Of a stretch of DNA of 64,000 nucleotides, positions 21,136-30,579 are shown piece by piece. The translations under genes were made by a program, and so were the position numbers. The DNA is from CAVUCH01 sp963739995. Lineage in GTDB: Bacteria; Acidobacteriota; Vicinamibacteria; Vicinamibacterales; JAENWD01. Where the stretch lies: NCBI GenBank assembly GCA_963739995.1, contig CAVUCH010000019.1:62001-126000 (forward strand), written 5' to 3'. The notes beneath the pieces were generated by a model. The model saw only the letters and a list, made by a program, of their open reading frames with translations. It searched no databases and was not told the DNA's origin. Position 1 is the first letter of the stretch, and every line of letters starts with the position of its first letter.

Positions 21136-22785
21136 ATGACCCGACCGGCTGTTCTCGTCCTCGCCCTCACACTTGCCACGCTTCCGTGGACCTCCAGCGC
21201 TCAATCGGAAGGGGAAACCGCGTCTGCGGCGGCCTCGGTGTCGGCCACCCGCGTCCGCGCCGACGTCGAGTTCCTGGCGGACGACTTGCTCGAAGGACGA
21301 GAGGCGGCCACGCGCGGCTACGAGCTGGCGGCGCGGTACGCCGCAGCCGCACTCACATCCGCCGGCTACGCACCGGGGGCAGACGACGGCAGCTACCTCC
21401 AGCAGGTGCCCCTCCTCGAAAGCACGCCGACGGCGACGTCGATGCGCGTGACCATCGACGGCACCACGGCCGACATTCCTTTGCCGGATCAGGCGATCGT
21501 CGCACCGAGCGCCGTGCAACCCGCCGTCGATGTGACGGCGCAGGTCGTGTTTGCCGGGTTCGGAGTGACGGCCCCCGAGTTCGGCTACGACGATTACGCG
21601 GCAATCGACGTGAAAGGCAAGATAGTGGCGCTGCTGTTCAACGCGCCCCCCAAGCTGCCGAGCGAGCCGCGCGCCCATTACGCATCGGTCGACCACAAGC
21701 TCAGGAATGCAGCCGACCACGGTGCCGTCGCGGTCGTCACCCTGCTGGGTCCCGACGATGTGAAACGCTTTCCCTGGGAGCAGCTGAAGGCGGCCTATTA
21801 CGGCCGGCCGACATTGAGCTGGCTGGACACGGACGGCTCACCGGTGCCGAGCGAGAAGCGTCTGCAGGCGGGGGCGTACCTCAGCCCGGAAGGCTCCGCG
21901 CGCCTGTTCGCGGGGACGCCGCTTACGTTCGCCGACGTCGTGGCTGCCGGCCGCAAGAGTGCGCCCCGCGCGGCCGCGCTCAAGGCCACGCTGACCATGC
22001 GCTCGGCGACGTCCCATCGGCGTGTGTGGAGCCCGAACGTCGTCGGCGTCCTCAAGGGCAGCGACCCGTCGCTCGCGGCCACTTCCGTCGTGCTGACTGC
22101 GCACCTCGATCACATTGGCGTGCAACCATCGGGCAACGGTGATCGGATCAATAACGGCGCCTACGACAACGCCACGGGCAGTGCCATCCTGCTCGAAGTG
22201 GCGCGTGTGCTCGCCGCCGGGCGCGTACCTCCCAAGCGGTCGGTCGTCGTCGTGCTGGTCACGGCCGAGGAGAAGGGGCTGCTCGGGTCCGACTACTTCG
22301 CACAGAACCCCGTGAACACGGCCGGGCGGATGGTCGCGAACGTGAACCTCGACATGCCCGTGTTCCTGACCGGCAGCACCGACATCGTCGCGTTCGGCTC
22401 CGAGAACTCGACGCTCGACAAGGTCGTGCGAAAGGCGGCGGCCGACGTCGGGTACACGTTGAGCCCGGACCCGATGCCCGAGGAGAACATCTTCGTGCGC
22501 AGCGATCGGTACTCCTTCGTGAAGAGGGGCGTGCCGGCCGTGTACCTGGTGCCGGGGTTTACCGCGAAAGACCCCGCCGTGAACGGGCAGCAGGTCTTCG
22601 GAGCATTTCTGGCGTCGCACTACCACAGGCCCAGCGACGACCTGTCGCTGCGGATGGACCTGGAGGCGGTCGAGCGCTTCACACGCGCCAATCTGGCCAT
22701 CGTGCAGGCAATCGCCAACGATCCGGTGGCCCCGGCCTGGAACCCTGGAAATTTCTTCGGGAAGATGTTCGCAGGTTCCAACTGA
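21136..22785 (+). CDS. Secreted M28-family aminopeptidase with PA domain
   Basis: This 549-residue zinc peptidase has a signal peptide (ends SSAQ). A protease-associated (PA) domain lies near residues 130-260 (VFAGFGVTAPEFGYDDYA, DVKGKIVALL). The M28 catalytic domain follows, with metal ligands in AHLDH (H323), YDNATG (D344), TAEEKG (E378/E379), NLDM (D406) and SHYHRPSDD (H497). Order and spacing agree with di-zinc aminopeptidases that remove N-terminal residues from peptides outside the cytoplasm. The ATG at 21136 follows the last promoter-like bases directly. It diverges from the catalase-like gene. There is no obvious link to the rhamnose locus. Confidence 0.88.
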   Translation: MTRPAVLVLALTLATLPWTSSAQSEGETASAAASVSATRVRADVEFLADDLLEGREAATRGYELAARYAAAALTSAGYAPGADDGSYLQQVPLLESTPTATSMRVTIDGTTADIPLPDQAIVAPSAVQPAVDVTAQVVFAGFGVTAPEFGYDDYAAIDVKGKIVALLFNAPPKLPSEPRAHYASVDHKLRNAADHGAVAVVTLLGPDDVKRFPWEQLKAAYYGRPTLSWLDTDGSPVPSEKRLQAGAYLSPEGSARLFAGTPLTFADVVAAGRKSAPRAAALKATLTMRSATSHRRVWSPNVVGVLKGSDPSLAATSVVLTAHLDHIGVQPSGNGDRINNGAYDNATGSAILLEVARVLAAGRVPPKRSVVVVLVTAEEKGLLGSDYFAQNPVNTAGRMVANVNLDMPVFLTGSTDIVAFGSENSTLDKVVRKAAADVGYTLSPDPMPEENIFVRSDRYSFVKRGVPAVYLVPGFTAKDPAVNGQQVFGAFLASHYHRPSDDLSLRMDLEAVERFTRANLAIVQAIANDPVAPAWNPGNFFGKMFAGSN

Positions 22786-22882
22786 GCTGCGAGCGTCACA
22801 GGCGCACGGCTTCGCACACGCAGCCGCGGTTCAGGAGGATGACGCGCCTGCCGTCGTGGCCCAGGGCCAAGGCGAGGCGGGC

Positions 22883-23713
22883 TCAGGCAATCGGCGGGCG
22901 CGGCTGCAGCGAGGCGTCCTCCTGGCGCGACATGGCGACGTACACCGCAAAGCTATCGGCATTCAGTGTGGCGCCGCTCGCCGTGAACGTGGCCACACGT
23001 TCCCGGTGCCGTCGCCAGGCCGTTTCGACGGACATGTCCTCCGACTGCTTCCGCACACCGGTGTTCGCGCGCGGCACGGCCATGCTGACAAAATTGGCCG
23101 TGATGACGAGCGTGCCATCGGAGTAACCCGTGTAGAACTTCGCGCCCAGCCCGAGCGGCAGCGCGATGGTCTCCGGATCCCGGTGGCGCAGGAGCAGGAA
23201 CGAGGCAGCCGCTTGCAGGCGCGGGCGCCGATACAGCACCTCCCGCCTGATCCGCATGAAGATCACCGTCGGGAGGCTGTGAAGAAGGGAGTAGTCACCG
23301 AGCAGCTCGCTGTAGCAGCACAACTCGTGAAATCCAAGCGCGCTCAGCGCGTGCGCCTGATCGGCGTACCGCGCGCGCACACGGCGCTCGATCGCGGGGG
23401 GCACATCCGCGATGCAGGTGATTGGTTTCATGCTTCGCCGTGCTCGTTCGCGCTGCTTCTGGCCGGCGACCTCGGCGATTACGGCTGTGAGGGCGGCTGT
23501 GACGAGCGCGGCGGCGCAGCTCCACGCATCAGGTTCAACACTCGCCAATCCTACGTCATGCGGCGGCGCAACGGGATCGGCATCCGCCTGGCGCTCGGTG
23601 CCGGCGAGTCTCGTGTCCGGGGCACGCTTCTCGCGGCTCTTCTCGGCCGCGGCAATGCAATCGTTGTTGCTCGGTGCGAGTCCGACTGAGCCTCCTAACT
23701 CGCCACCGCCCAC
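22883..23713 (-). CDS. Hypothetical protein with one N-terminal hydrophobic segment
   Basis: I do not recognise a family. The frame is open for 276 codons. From about residue 65 it has protein-like composition: a hydrophobic helix (AALVTAALTAVIAEVAG) suggests a signal anchor. A soluble part follows with FHELCCYSELLGDYSLLH, SFLLLRHRD, FYTGYSDGTLVITANF and a C-terminal NADSFAVYVAMSR. The mixture of aromatic and hydrophobic residues, against the arginine-rich product of the opposite strand, favours this strand. The start is unresolved: no convincing ribosome-binding site precedes any in-frame ATG or GTG, and the first 50 codons may be non-coding or shifted. It is convergent with the M28 peptidase gene. 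Confidence 0.5.
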   Translation of the reverse strand: MGGGELGGSVGLAPSNNDCIAAAEKSREKRAPDTRLAGTERQADADPVAPPHDVGLASVEPDAWSCAAALVTAALTAVIAEVAGQKQRERARRSMKPITCIADVPPAIERRVRARYADQAHALSALGFHELCCYSELLGDYSLLHSLPTVIFMRIRREVLYRRPRLQAAASFLLLRHRDPETIALPLGLGAKFYTGYSDGTLVITANFVSMAVPRANTGVRKQSEDMSVETAWRRHRERVATFTASGATLNADSFAVYVAMSRQEDASLQPRPPIA

Positions 23714-23783
23714 CGCCCACCGCCTGTCCTATCTCGCCCACCGCCCTCCGCCTACCGCCTACCGCCTACCGCCTACCGAATAC
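23703..23783. repeat. ACCGCCY heptamer array A
   Basis: A run of seven-base units ACCGCCC or ACCGCCT, partly degenerate, lies just upstream of the DUF4870-like gene. Similar arrays occur at 55901-56018 and 58179-58391. Being seven bases long, the unit does not keep a reading frame and is clearly intergenic. Confidence 0.8.
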
Positions 23784-23858
23784 CGCGTCGGGCCTCCGGA
23801 CCCCCGGCGTCAGGGCGTCCGTCTAATAGTGGATGATGGTGTGCGGAAGGAGCCAGCC

Positions 23859-24275
23859 ATGATCCCGTTGCCCAACCAGACCGTGATCGAGCCAAGACCG
23901 TCCGACGTCACGTGGACACACGTGATCTACGGCCTCCACGCTGCCGGCGTTGTGCTCGGCATCGCCACGTCGGCCTTCATCGTCACGTCGTTCCTGTTCG
24001 GGCTGCCCTCGATTGTGGCCGTGATCCTCAATTACGTGAAGCGCGGCGACGTCCGCGGCACCTTCCTCGAATCACACTTCCGCTGGCAGATCCGGACCTT
24101 CTGGTACGCCCTGCTCTGGGTCGCCGTGGCGTCGCTGCTGTCGCTGCCGTTGATGCTCGTCCTGGTGGGGTTCGTGACATTGTGGCTCGCGGCCGTGATC
24201 ATCGGCTGCTGGGTGCTGTACCGCGTGATCAAGGGCTGGATGCGCCTGTCTGCACGTGCGCCCATGTACGTGTAG
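23859..24275 (+). CDS. DUF4870-like integral membrane protein
   Basis: The 138-residue protein starts at an ATG at 23859 with AAGGAG 7 bases upstream. It reads IEPRPSDVTWTHVIYGLHA, then a hydrophobic helix, GLPSIVAVILNYVKRGDVRG, and the conserved-looking FLESHFRWQIRTFWYALLW. Two further transmembrane helices end in GWMRLSARAPMYV. This arrangement (short helix, amphipathic HFRWQIRTFW, paired helices) is typical of small DUF4870-type membrane proteins, whose function is unknown. The open frame extends upstream to 23412, but that part is antisense to the hypothetical gene and crosses the heptamer array. It ends just before a strong hairpin shared with the convergent hydrolase gene. Confidence 0.8.
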   Translation: MIPLPNQTVIEPRPSDVTWTHVIYGLHAAGVVLGIATSAFIVTSFLFGLPSIVAVILNYVKRGDVRGTFLESHFRWQIRTFWYALLWVAVASLLSLPLMLVLVGFVTLWLAAVIIGCWVLYRVIKGWMRLSARAPMYV

Positions 24276-24279
24276 TCGT

Positions 24280-24303
24280 GGCGGTGTGCCGTGGCACACC
24301 GCC
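24280..24303. terminator. Perfect hairpin between convergent genes
   Basis: GGCGGTGTGCC, two-base loop GT, GGCACACCGCC: an 11-bp perfect stem located 4 bases after the DUF4870-like stop and 37 bases after the facing hydrolase's stop. It has no T-run, but its position fits a bidirectional terminator. Confidence 0.55.
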
Positions 24304-24340
24304 GCCCCCGTGCGCGCCCTCGTTGCGCCCCGTGCGCACG

Positions 24341-25107
24341 CTACTTGTTCGCCGCAATCACGTCGGCAAAGGCGTCCGCCATCACGCGGTGACCGGCGTT
24401 GGTGAGGTGGACTTCGAGAGGCGATGCGCCGTTACGTTCGATGAGCAGCAGGCCGTTGCGGTCGAGGAAGGCCTCGTGCACGTCGACCAGGTATGCGTTC
24501 GGAACCTCCGCGACGGCGCTTGCCGTCTCGGCGTTGAAGAGTGCGACGACTCGGGGGCCCCCGGGAACAATGCCTCGATCTCCGGTACCGTGTATTGGTT
24601 GGCGACGAAGATCTTCACATTGGGGAGTTGGGACGCGAGCTGTCCAAGGATGGCCTCAAGATTCCTCCGATATGCCAGCACGGCGGCAATGATGGCGCCC
24701 CCCAAAACGTCAGGCGGCGGATTGGTGGCGGCCAAGGCCCGGAGGGCGGCGATGTCGTTGCCGCCCACGTTGAGCGTGATGTACTGCGCCTGGAACCCGC
24801 CGAGTGCGGCGGGGATGAACGCGAGCGGCACCTGGTACTTCAGCACGTCGCCGCTCGTCGCGCCCACGACCCCGATGTCGTTGAAGAGCGTGTGCGGCAT
24901 GCGATCGAACACGCCAGTCTGATACAGCAGGAACGCGTACCCCTGCGTCGCTGGCTGCGCTTTGAACCCGGCGGCGAGGCTGTCACCCATCGCCATGTAA
25001 CGCGTGGCATCATCGGCGAGCTGCTGAGGCGATTGCGCGAATGCTGGTGCGGCGACCAGCGCCGCCACGAGCATGGATGCAGCGGTGCGGGCGACTGACT
25101 TGATCAT
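24341..25107 (-). CDS. Secreted SGNH/GDSL-type hydrolase, frameshifted
   Basis: A strong AGGAGG precedes the ATG at 25107, followed by a signal peptide ending APAFAQ. The SGNH blocks are visible: block I MGDSLAAG (nucleophile serine), block III LNVGGND, and, in the next frame, block V LEVHLTNAGH with the catalytic histidine. The protein should be an extracytoplasmic esterase or lipase of about 255 residues. The frame breaks within the run CGGGGGCCCCCGGG around 24551-24564, where one C appears to be missing; correcting it gives FPGAPRVVALFN and continuation to the TAG at 24341. A homopolymer location is typical of sequencing error. It diverges from the DinB-like gene. Confidence 0.82.
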
Positions 25108-25203
25108 GTATCCTCCTGTGTCTGTTGGGTCCGAGATTGTATCCGACACCCCAGACTGTGATGGGGAATCGCCGGAAGATATCATCAAGGCGAGGGGACG
25201 CGT

Positions 25204-25755
25204 ATGACCAGTTCGCCATCTCCTGATCCCCCAACTTCGTCAACGGGCTCGCCCTCGCCGTCAGGCGAACAACCCAGCGCGCGCGCGCACGCGCTTGCCA
25301 ATCGTCTCGAAGAGGGCGCCCGCGCGCTCGCCAGCTTTGCAGCGACGCTCACCGAGGCGCAGTGGCACACCCGCATCCCCGGGGATGGCCGCCCGGTCGG
25401 GGTCGTGGTGCATCACGTCGCGAGCGTGTACCCGCTCGAGATTCAACTGGCGCAAACGCTGGCGAGAGGTCAGGCGGTCGTCGGCGTGACCATGGATGCG
25501 GTGCACGAGATGAATGCGACACACGCCACGGAGCACGACGAGGTCACGAAAGAGGCAACGCTGGCCCTGCTCGCACGCAACAGCGCGGCGGCAGCGGCGG
25601 CGATCCGGGCTCTCTCGAGCGAGGAGCTCGATCGCGCGGCTCCGGCATCGCTCTACTCCGACGCTCCAATCACCTGCCAGTTCATGCTCGAGGACCACGC
25701 CGTCCGGCACAGTTATCACCATCTCGCCCGGGTGCAACGGGCGTTGAAGGGGTAG
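25204..25755 (+). CDS. DinB-like four-helix protein
   Basis: This 183-residue cytoplasmic protein fits the DinB/YfiT-like superfamily of metal-binding four-helix bundles. The expected histidines are in VVVHHVAS, THATEHDEV and HAVRHSYHHLAR. Family members are thiol-dependent transferases or of unknown function. The first 25 residues are a Ser/Pro-rich disordered tail. The ATG at 25204 is preceded by GAGGGGAC. It diverges from the SGNH hydrolase gene. A second DinB-like protein lies at 55337-55867, but the two are not closely similar. Confidence 0.75.
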   Translation: MTSSPSPDPPTSSTGSPSPSGEQPSARAHALANRLEEGARALASFAATLTEAQWHTRIPGDGRPVGVVVHHVASVYPLEIQLAQTLARGQAVVGVTMDAVHEMNATHATEHDEVTKEATLALLARNSAAAAAAIRALSSEELDRAAPASLYSDAPITCQFMLEDHAVRHSYHHLARVQRALKG

Positions 25756-25809
25756 GACCAGCCCCCCGTGCGAGCCCACGGCTGTCGCATGACACTGCGC
25801 GCCGACGAC

Positions 25810-27813
25810 TCACCTGGACGACGAACCTGACCCATCTGCCGCGAAGACGTACTCGTGCTGCGCGTCCCGGACGATGAGCGTGGGTGCCGGCCCGCTGCCG
25901 ACGACGAACTCGAACCCGATGATGCCCGGTGCGATCGTCAGGAACGACACGGTGCCGTCGGGGTTGTGGCGTGACGCGACCTCGCTCTTCCACTCGCCGA
26001 AATCGAAGGCGGTGGCTCCTCCGGAACGGCGGATCGTGATGTCGCCGAGCGCGTCGTTCATGTAGCGCGACGCCAGCTTGCCGGCGTCCGCCGCGTCCGC
26101 AGGCACCGTCATCAGCTTTCGTTCCGCGGCCATCTGGTCGAAGTAGCTCTTGCCCTGCGCAGCGACGTCCGAGTCGGCTTCGGGACGGCCGTCGAACAGG
26201 ACCTCGAGCAGCTTGCGCCTGAACGAGCTGCGAAGCGACCATCCAGGATCGCCGTTCGTCAGGATCACTGCTCCCACCTTGTGCTCGGGCAGCCAGATCA
26301 TGTCGCTGTGATAGCCGATCAGGTCGCCGCCATGGTGGACCACCGGCGTGTCGTACTTCGTATCCACCATCAAGCCCATGCCATAGGTCGTGTCCTGGCC
26401 TATGGATACCTGCGGGATGCGGCGCGCCAGCAGGGTGTCTTTCGAGATGTAGCGCGTGCCGCCAGGGAGGGCGCCTTCGTCGATCTCCATCTGGACGTAC
26501 TTCAGCATGTCGCGGACGTTGCTCCATGCGCCGCCGGCGGGCCGTACGGGGATGACCGAGTAGTTCAGATCCATCACCGCCCGCGCCGGCCGCCCGTCGA
26601 CGTCCGGCGCATGGGCGAACGCGTGGTTCCCGGCGAGCGCACGCGCGAAATCGAAGGTCGTCTCGTTCATGCCAAGCGGCTGGAACACGCGTGTGCGCAT
26701 CGCCTCGTCATAGGCAGCGCCGAGCTCGAGGGAGGGGAACGCGACGTGGCCGCCCGTGTAGCCGGCCGCCGCCGCCATCGGGTTCGAATACTGGAACAGC
26801 TCGCCGAACTTGCTCGTCGGCTGGATCGTGCCGAGCGTGCCGAGTGCCGTTTGGGCAGTGACGCCCTGAAACTGGAACAGCCACTCGTAGTCCTGTCGCG
26901 GCAGACCCGTGCACGCGCAGATCAGGTGCTTCACGAGGACGCGGCTCGTCGTGTCGGGATCTCCAAGCTTGAACGACGGCAGCAGACGCGTCACGGGCGT
27001 GTCCCACGTCAGCTTGCCCTCGTCGAGGAGCTTCGCGAGCATCAGCGTGGTGAGGGCCTTGGTGTTCGACGCCACGATGTAGAGCGTGTCCGCATCGGGT
27101 GCGGCGCTCGTGGCCAGATCGCGCACGCCGAACCCGCCCGCGAAGACGACCTTGCCATCCTGCACGAGGCCGATCGACACGCCCGGGACACCGAGCTTCT
27201 GGCGGCCGGTCTCGACAAACGCCGTGAGCGCCGCAATCCGCTGCGCATCGAGCCGCTGTGCCGTCCTGCCCGCGAACGATTCGCGCGTGTAGCCCTTCGG
27301 CAGCAGGCGGCTGAAGATCAACGCCACCTGGGCACCGCGCTTCTCGCCGACATCCTGGGCCATGTCGTAGAGGACGACCGTCCAGGTGTCGCCGCTCCGG
27401 AGCGCATTCGCCCCGACGTTACGTTTCTCGTTCGGCGATGTCTGATAGTTGTAGTCGCGGATGTTCGACCAGCCGTCCTTGTCGGGAAAGTCGTTGGAGA
27501 CCTTGAGCGGCCACTTCGCGTCCGGGCGGTAGGCGGCCCAGGCCGCGGCAACGGCGCGGTCGGCATCGGGCGCCTTGACGTCCACGAGGACGATGTGCGA
27601 ATCGCCCTCGGGCGGCGCGAGGATCGTCGCCGGGCCGCGGACCTCGATGCGCCATCCTGCCGGCGCGATGAAGGTGTTTCCGGCGACGGTCGTGCGCGGG
27701 GTATCGGCCGCCAGGATCTCGCCCGCGGGTTGGGCCGGAGCGGTCCCGGAGACGACCGCCGGCGACTGCAAGGCCACGAACGTCAACGCGAGGAGGACGG
27801 CAAGCGTGTGCAT
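25810..27813 (-). CDS. Secreted class-C beta-lactamase-type serine hydrolase
   Basis: The 667-residue protein has a signal peptide, an N-terminal domain of about 180 residues of unknown fold, and then a penicillin-binding/class C beta-lactamase domain. The motifs are SNTK (S249-K252, nucleophile and base), YSN (Y342-N344) and HHG (H493-G495, the KTG-box counterpart). A C-terminal beta domain follows (residues 560-667) resembling the lipocalin-like tails of such peptidases. These enzymes act on D-amino peptides or esters in the periplasm; true beta-lactamase activity is not implied. The ATG at 27813 is taken as the start, as the signal peptide begins there; the open frame reaches 27972, just short of the divergent permease gene. 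Confidence 0.85.
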   Translation of the reverse strand: MHTLAVLLALTFVALQSPAVVSGTAPAQPAGEILAADTPRTTVAGNTFIAPAGWRIEVRGPATILAPPEGDSHIVLVDVKAPDADRAVAAAWAAYRPDAKWPLKVSNDFPDKDGWSNIRDYNYQTSPNEKRNVGANALRSGDTWTVVLYDMAQDVGEKRGAQVALIFSRLLPKGYTRESFAGRTAQRLDAQRIAALTAFVETGRQKLGVPGVSIGLVQDGKVVFAGGFGVRDLATSAAPDADTLYIVASNTKALTTLMLAKLLDEGKLTWDTPVTRLLPSFKLGDPDTTSRVLVKHLICACTGLPRQDYEWLFQFQGVTAQTALGTLGTIQPTSKFGELFQYSNPMAAAAGYTGGHVAFPSLELGAAYDEAMRTRVFQPLGMNETTFDFARALAGNHAFAHAPDVDGRPARAVMDLNYSVIPVRPAGGAWSNVRDMLKYVQMEIDEGALPGGTRYISKDTLLARRIPQVSIGQDTTYGMGLMVDTKYDTPVVHHGGDLIGYHSDMIWLPEHKVGAVILTNGDPGWSLRSSFRRKLLEVLFDGRPEADSDVAAQGKSYFDQMAAERKLMTVPADAADAGKLASRYMNDALGDITIRRSGGATAFDFGEWKSEVASRHNPDGTVSFLTIAPGIIGFEFVVGSGPAPTLIVRDAQHEYVFAADGSGSSSR

Positions 27814-27971
27814 GGGCGAACCATACCGCATCAGCGGCAGGCGGTCGAGTCGGCCAGCCGAACACTCACATCGACCGCACAAACGCGCGCGGGGAGTGTG
27901 CCTCGTCGCGCCCGCCAGCGAACGGCAAGGCGCCGTTCCTCGTCCAACCGTCATCTGGGGATAAGGTCGCA

Positions 27972-30530
27972 ATGAGGGATTTGCCCAACACCATCCGCTA
28001 TGCCGTGCGGCAGTTCAGGCTGTCGCCCGTGTTCACCTCAGCAGCCGTGCTCACGCTGGCCTTGGGCATCGGCGGGACGACGGCCATCTTCACGCTCATC
28101 CACGCGGTTATGCTGCGCTCGCTGCCGGTCTCCGACCCGGCACGGCTCTACCGCGTGGGCGACGGCGACAACTGCTGCGTCCAAGGTGGCCCTCAGGAAC
28201 GCTGGGGCATGTTTTCCTTCCCGCTGTACGAGCGGTTGAAGGCCGCGGCCCCCGAGTTCGAAGAGATGGCGGCCTTCCAGGCGGGTGGCGCGCGCTCGAG
28301 CGTGAGGCGTGAGGGTAGCGAAGACGCCCCCAGACCACTCCGGTCTCAATTCGTCACCGGCAATTACTTCTCGACGCTCGGCGTTGGTGCCTTCGGCGGG
28401 CGGGTGTTCACGGCCGCCGATGATCGCCGCTCGGCTGCTCCGGTTGCCGTCCTCAGCCACCACGCCTGGCAGGCAGTCTACGGCAGCGACCCGTCGGTCG
28501 TGGGGTCCACGTTCATCGTGGAGGGCCATCCCTTCACGGTGGTGGGAGTGGCTCCCCCGGGTTTCTTCGGCGAGACGCTCCGCAGCGACCCGCCTGAAAT
28601 CTGGATTCCCCTGCACCAGGAGCCCCTGATGGCGGGCGGCGGCGCGCTGCTGGATCAGTCTGTCTCCGCGTGGCTGCGGGTGATCGGAAGATTGCGGCCG
28701 GGCGCGTCAATCGACGGCATGGCTCCACGCCTCACCGGCGTGCTGCGACAGTGGATCCGGTTCGAATCCGGGTATACCCCGAATTGGACGTCCGAGGTGA
28801 TCCGGGTACTGCCCAAACAGGTCATCAACGTCGTGCCCGCGGGCGCCGGTGTCGGCGCGATGAAGGAGGAGTACGGGCGGGGCCTGCAAATCCTGCTCGC
28901 GGTCTGCGGGTTGGTGCTGCTCATTGCGTGCGCCAATGTGGCCAACCTGATGCTCGCCCGTGCGGCCGCGCGCCGGGCACAGACGGCGGTGCGGCTCGCC
29001 GTCGGCGCCTCGCGCGGGCAGATCGTGCTGCAGGCTCTCGTCGAGAGCGTCCTGCTGGCAGTCGCTGGCAGCATCGCCGGCCTCCTTGTTGCGGTCGCCG
29101 CCGCCCGCCTGCTGCTCTCGCTCGCATTCAGCAACGCACAGTTCCTGCCGATCAGCACTACGCCTTCTGGGATGGTGCTGGGGTTCGCCTTCGCCCTGGC
29201 GCTTGTCACGGGGGTCGTGTTCGGCGCCGCCCCGGCATGGTTCGCGACGCAGAACCGACCCGGTGGCCGTCTTGCGCGGCACCGGTCGCGGCACGAGCGA
29301 TCACGGGGCGTTTACTCGCAAGGCGCTGCTGATCGTGCAGGCGACCGTGTCCGTCGTGCTGGTCGCCGGCGCGACGATGCTGGCGCGCAGCCTCGGCAAC
29401 CTCGAGAGGCAGGACTTCGGTTACCAGGTGCAGGGACGGGTTGTCGTCTCGTTGAACCCGCCGCCGTCCACGTACACGCAGCCGCAGCTCGCGGCGGTGT
29501 ACCGCCAGCTCGAAGAACGCCTCGATCGCCTGCCCGGGGTACGGGGATCGGGTCTGGCGCTCTACAACCCGCTGACCAACAACTGGGGCGAAATGATTTA
29601 TGTGGCGGGCCATCCCCCGCCGAAAATGACCGAAGAAGGCGGCTCCTCCTGGGACCGCGTCAGCGCCCGGTATCTCCAGCACTTCGGTGTGACCCTCCTC
29701 CGGGGACGCCCGTTCAGCGACGCCGACAACGAGACCACCGAGCTTGTGGCGATCGTGAACGAGGCCTTCGTGAAGCGCTTCTTCAAGGCGAGCGAGGATC
29801 CCCTGAGCCAGCGCTTCGGCCTCAATCTGCCCGAGAACGCCAGTACGTTCCGCATCGTCGGCGTCGTGCGCGACGCGAAGTTTGCCGGCTGGGGGTTGAA
29901 CAGGCCGGCCATGCCGATGTTCTATGTGCCGCTCGCCCAGACCGTCCCGTATGAGAACGAGATGATGCAGCGAGTCGAACTGCAGTCTCACTTCATCGAC
30001 GGCCTCATGCTGGTGACGGATCTCACGCCCGGGACGCTCGAACCGATGCTGCGCAAGGCGTTGGCGGACGTGGATCGGAACCTCACGATCATCAGCGTCC
30101 GGACGATGCAGGAGCAGGTCGAGCTGTCATTCGCTCAGGAGCGCGCGGTCGCCACCCTCGCGGGGCTCTTTGGCGTGGTCGCGCTGGTGCTCGCGGCAGT
30201 CGGGCTCTACGGCGTCACCGCCTATACGGTTGCGCAGCGGACGAACGAGTTCGGGATTCGCATGGCGCTCGGTGCTGACGCGTTCAGGGTCATCCACCTG
30301 GTCCTGCGCGGGGCGTTCACGCGCGTGATCGTCGGGCTCGTGCTGGGCGTGCCGCTCGCCGTCGGAGCAGGTCGGCTGCTTGCAGCGCAGCTCTACGGAG
30401 TGTCGTTCTGGGATCCCTGGCCCTGACCATCGCCGCGGGGTCGCTCGCACTCTGCGCATTCGTCGCGGCTATCATCCCCGCACGCCGCGCGGCCTCGATT
30501 TCGCCGATCGAGGCCCTCAGGACGGAGTAG
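27972..30530 (+). CDS. ADOP-type MacB/FtsX permease, frameshifted twice
   Basis: This is an orphan permease of about 850 residues of the acidobacterial duplicated-permease class, with no ATPase gene nearby. Two MacB-like periplasmic domains alternate with two FtsX transmembrane units: the N-terminal helix around FTSAAVLTLALGIGGTTAIF, the first FtsX block LLIACANVANLMLARAAARR, and the second block FGVVALVLAAVGLYGVTAYTV with TNEFGIRMALGA. The frame breaks twice: an extra A at 29253-29254 (ATQ-TDPVAVLRGTGRG expected) and a missing base at about 30418 (WDP-LALTIAAG). Corrected, it ends in the class's signature tail PARRAASISPIEALRTE at 30530. It lacks the N-terminal extension that the permease at 40670-43336 carries. 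Substrates of this class are unknown. Confidence 0.85.
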
Positions 30531-30579
30531 CGAGGCGCCGGCACGCGACGACGGCCGCACGGCGCCCGCAGCAGCGCGT

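Noticed and set aside
26281..27975. Plus-strand open frame of 564 codons opposite the serine hydrolase
   Set aside because: It is the antisense of a clearly recognisable gene; its product is arginine/histidine-rich with no family pattern, as expected for a GC-rich shadow frame.
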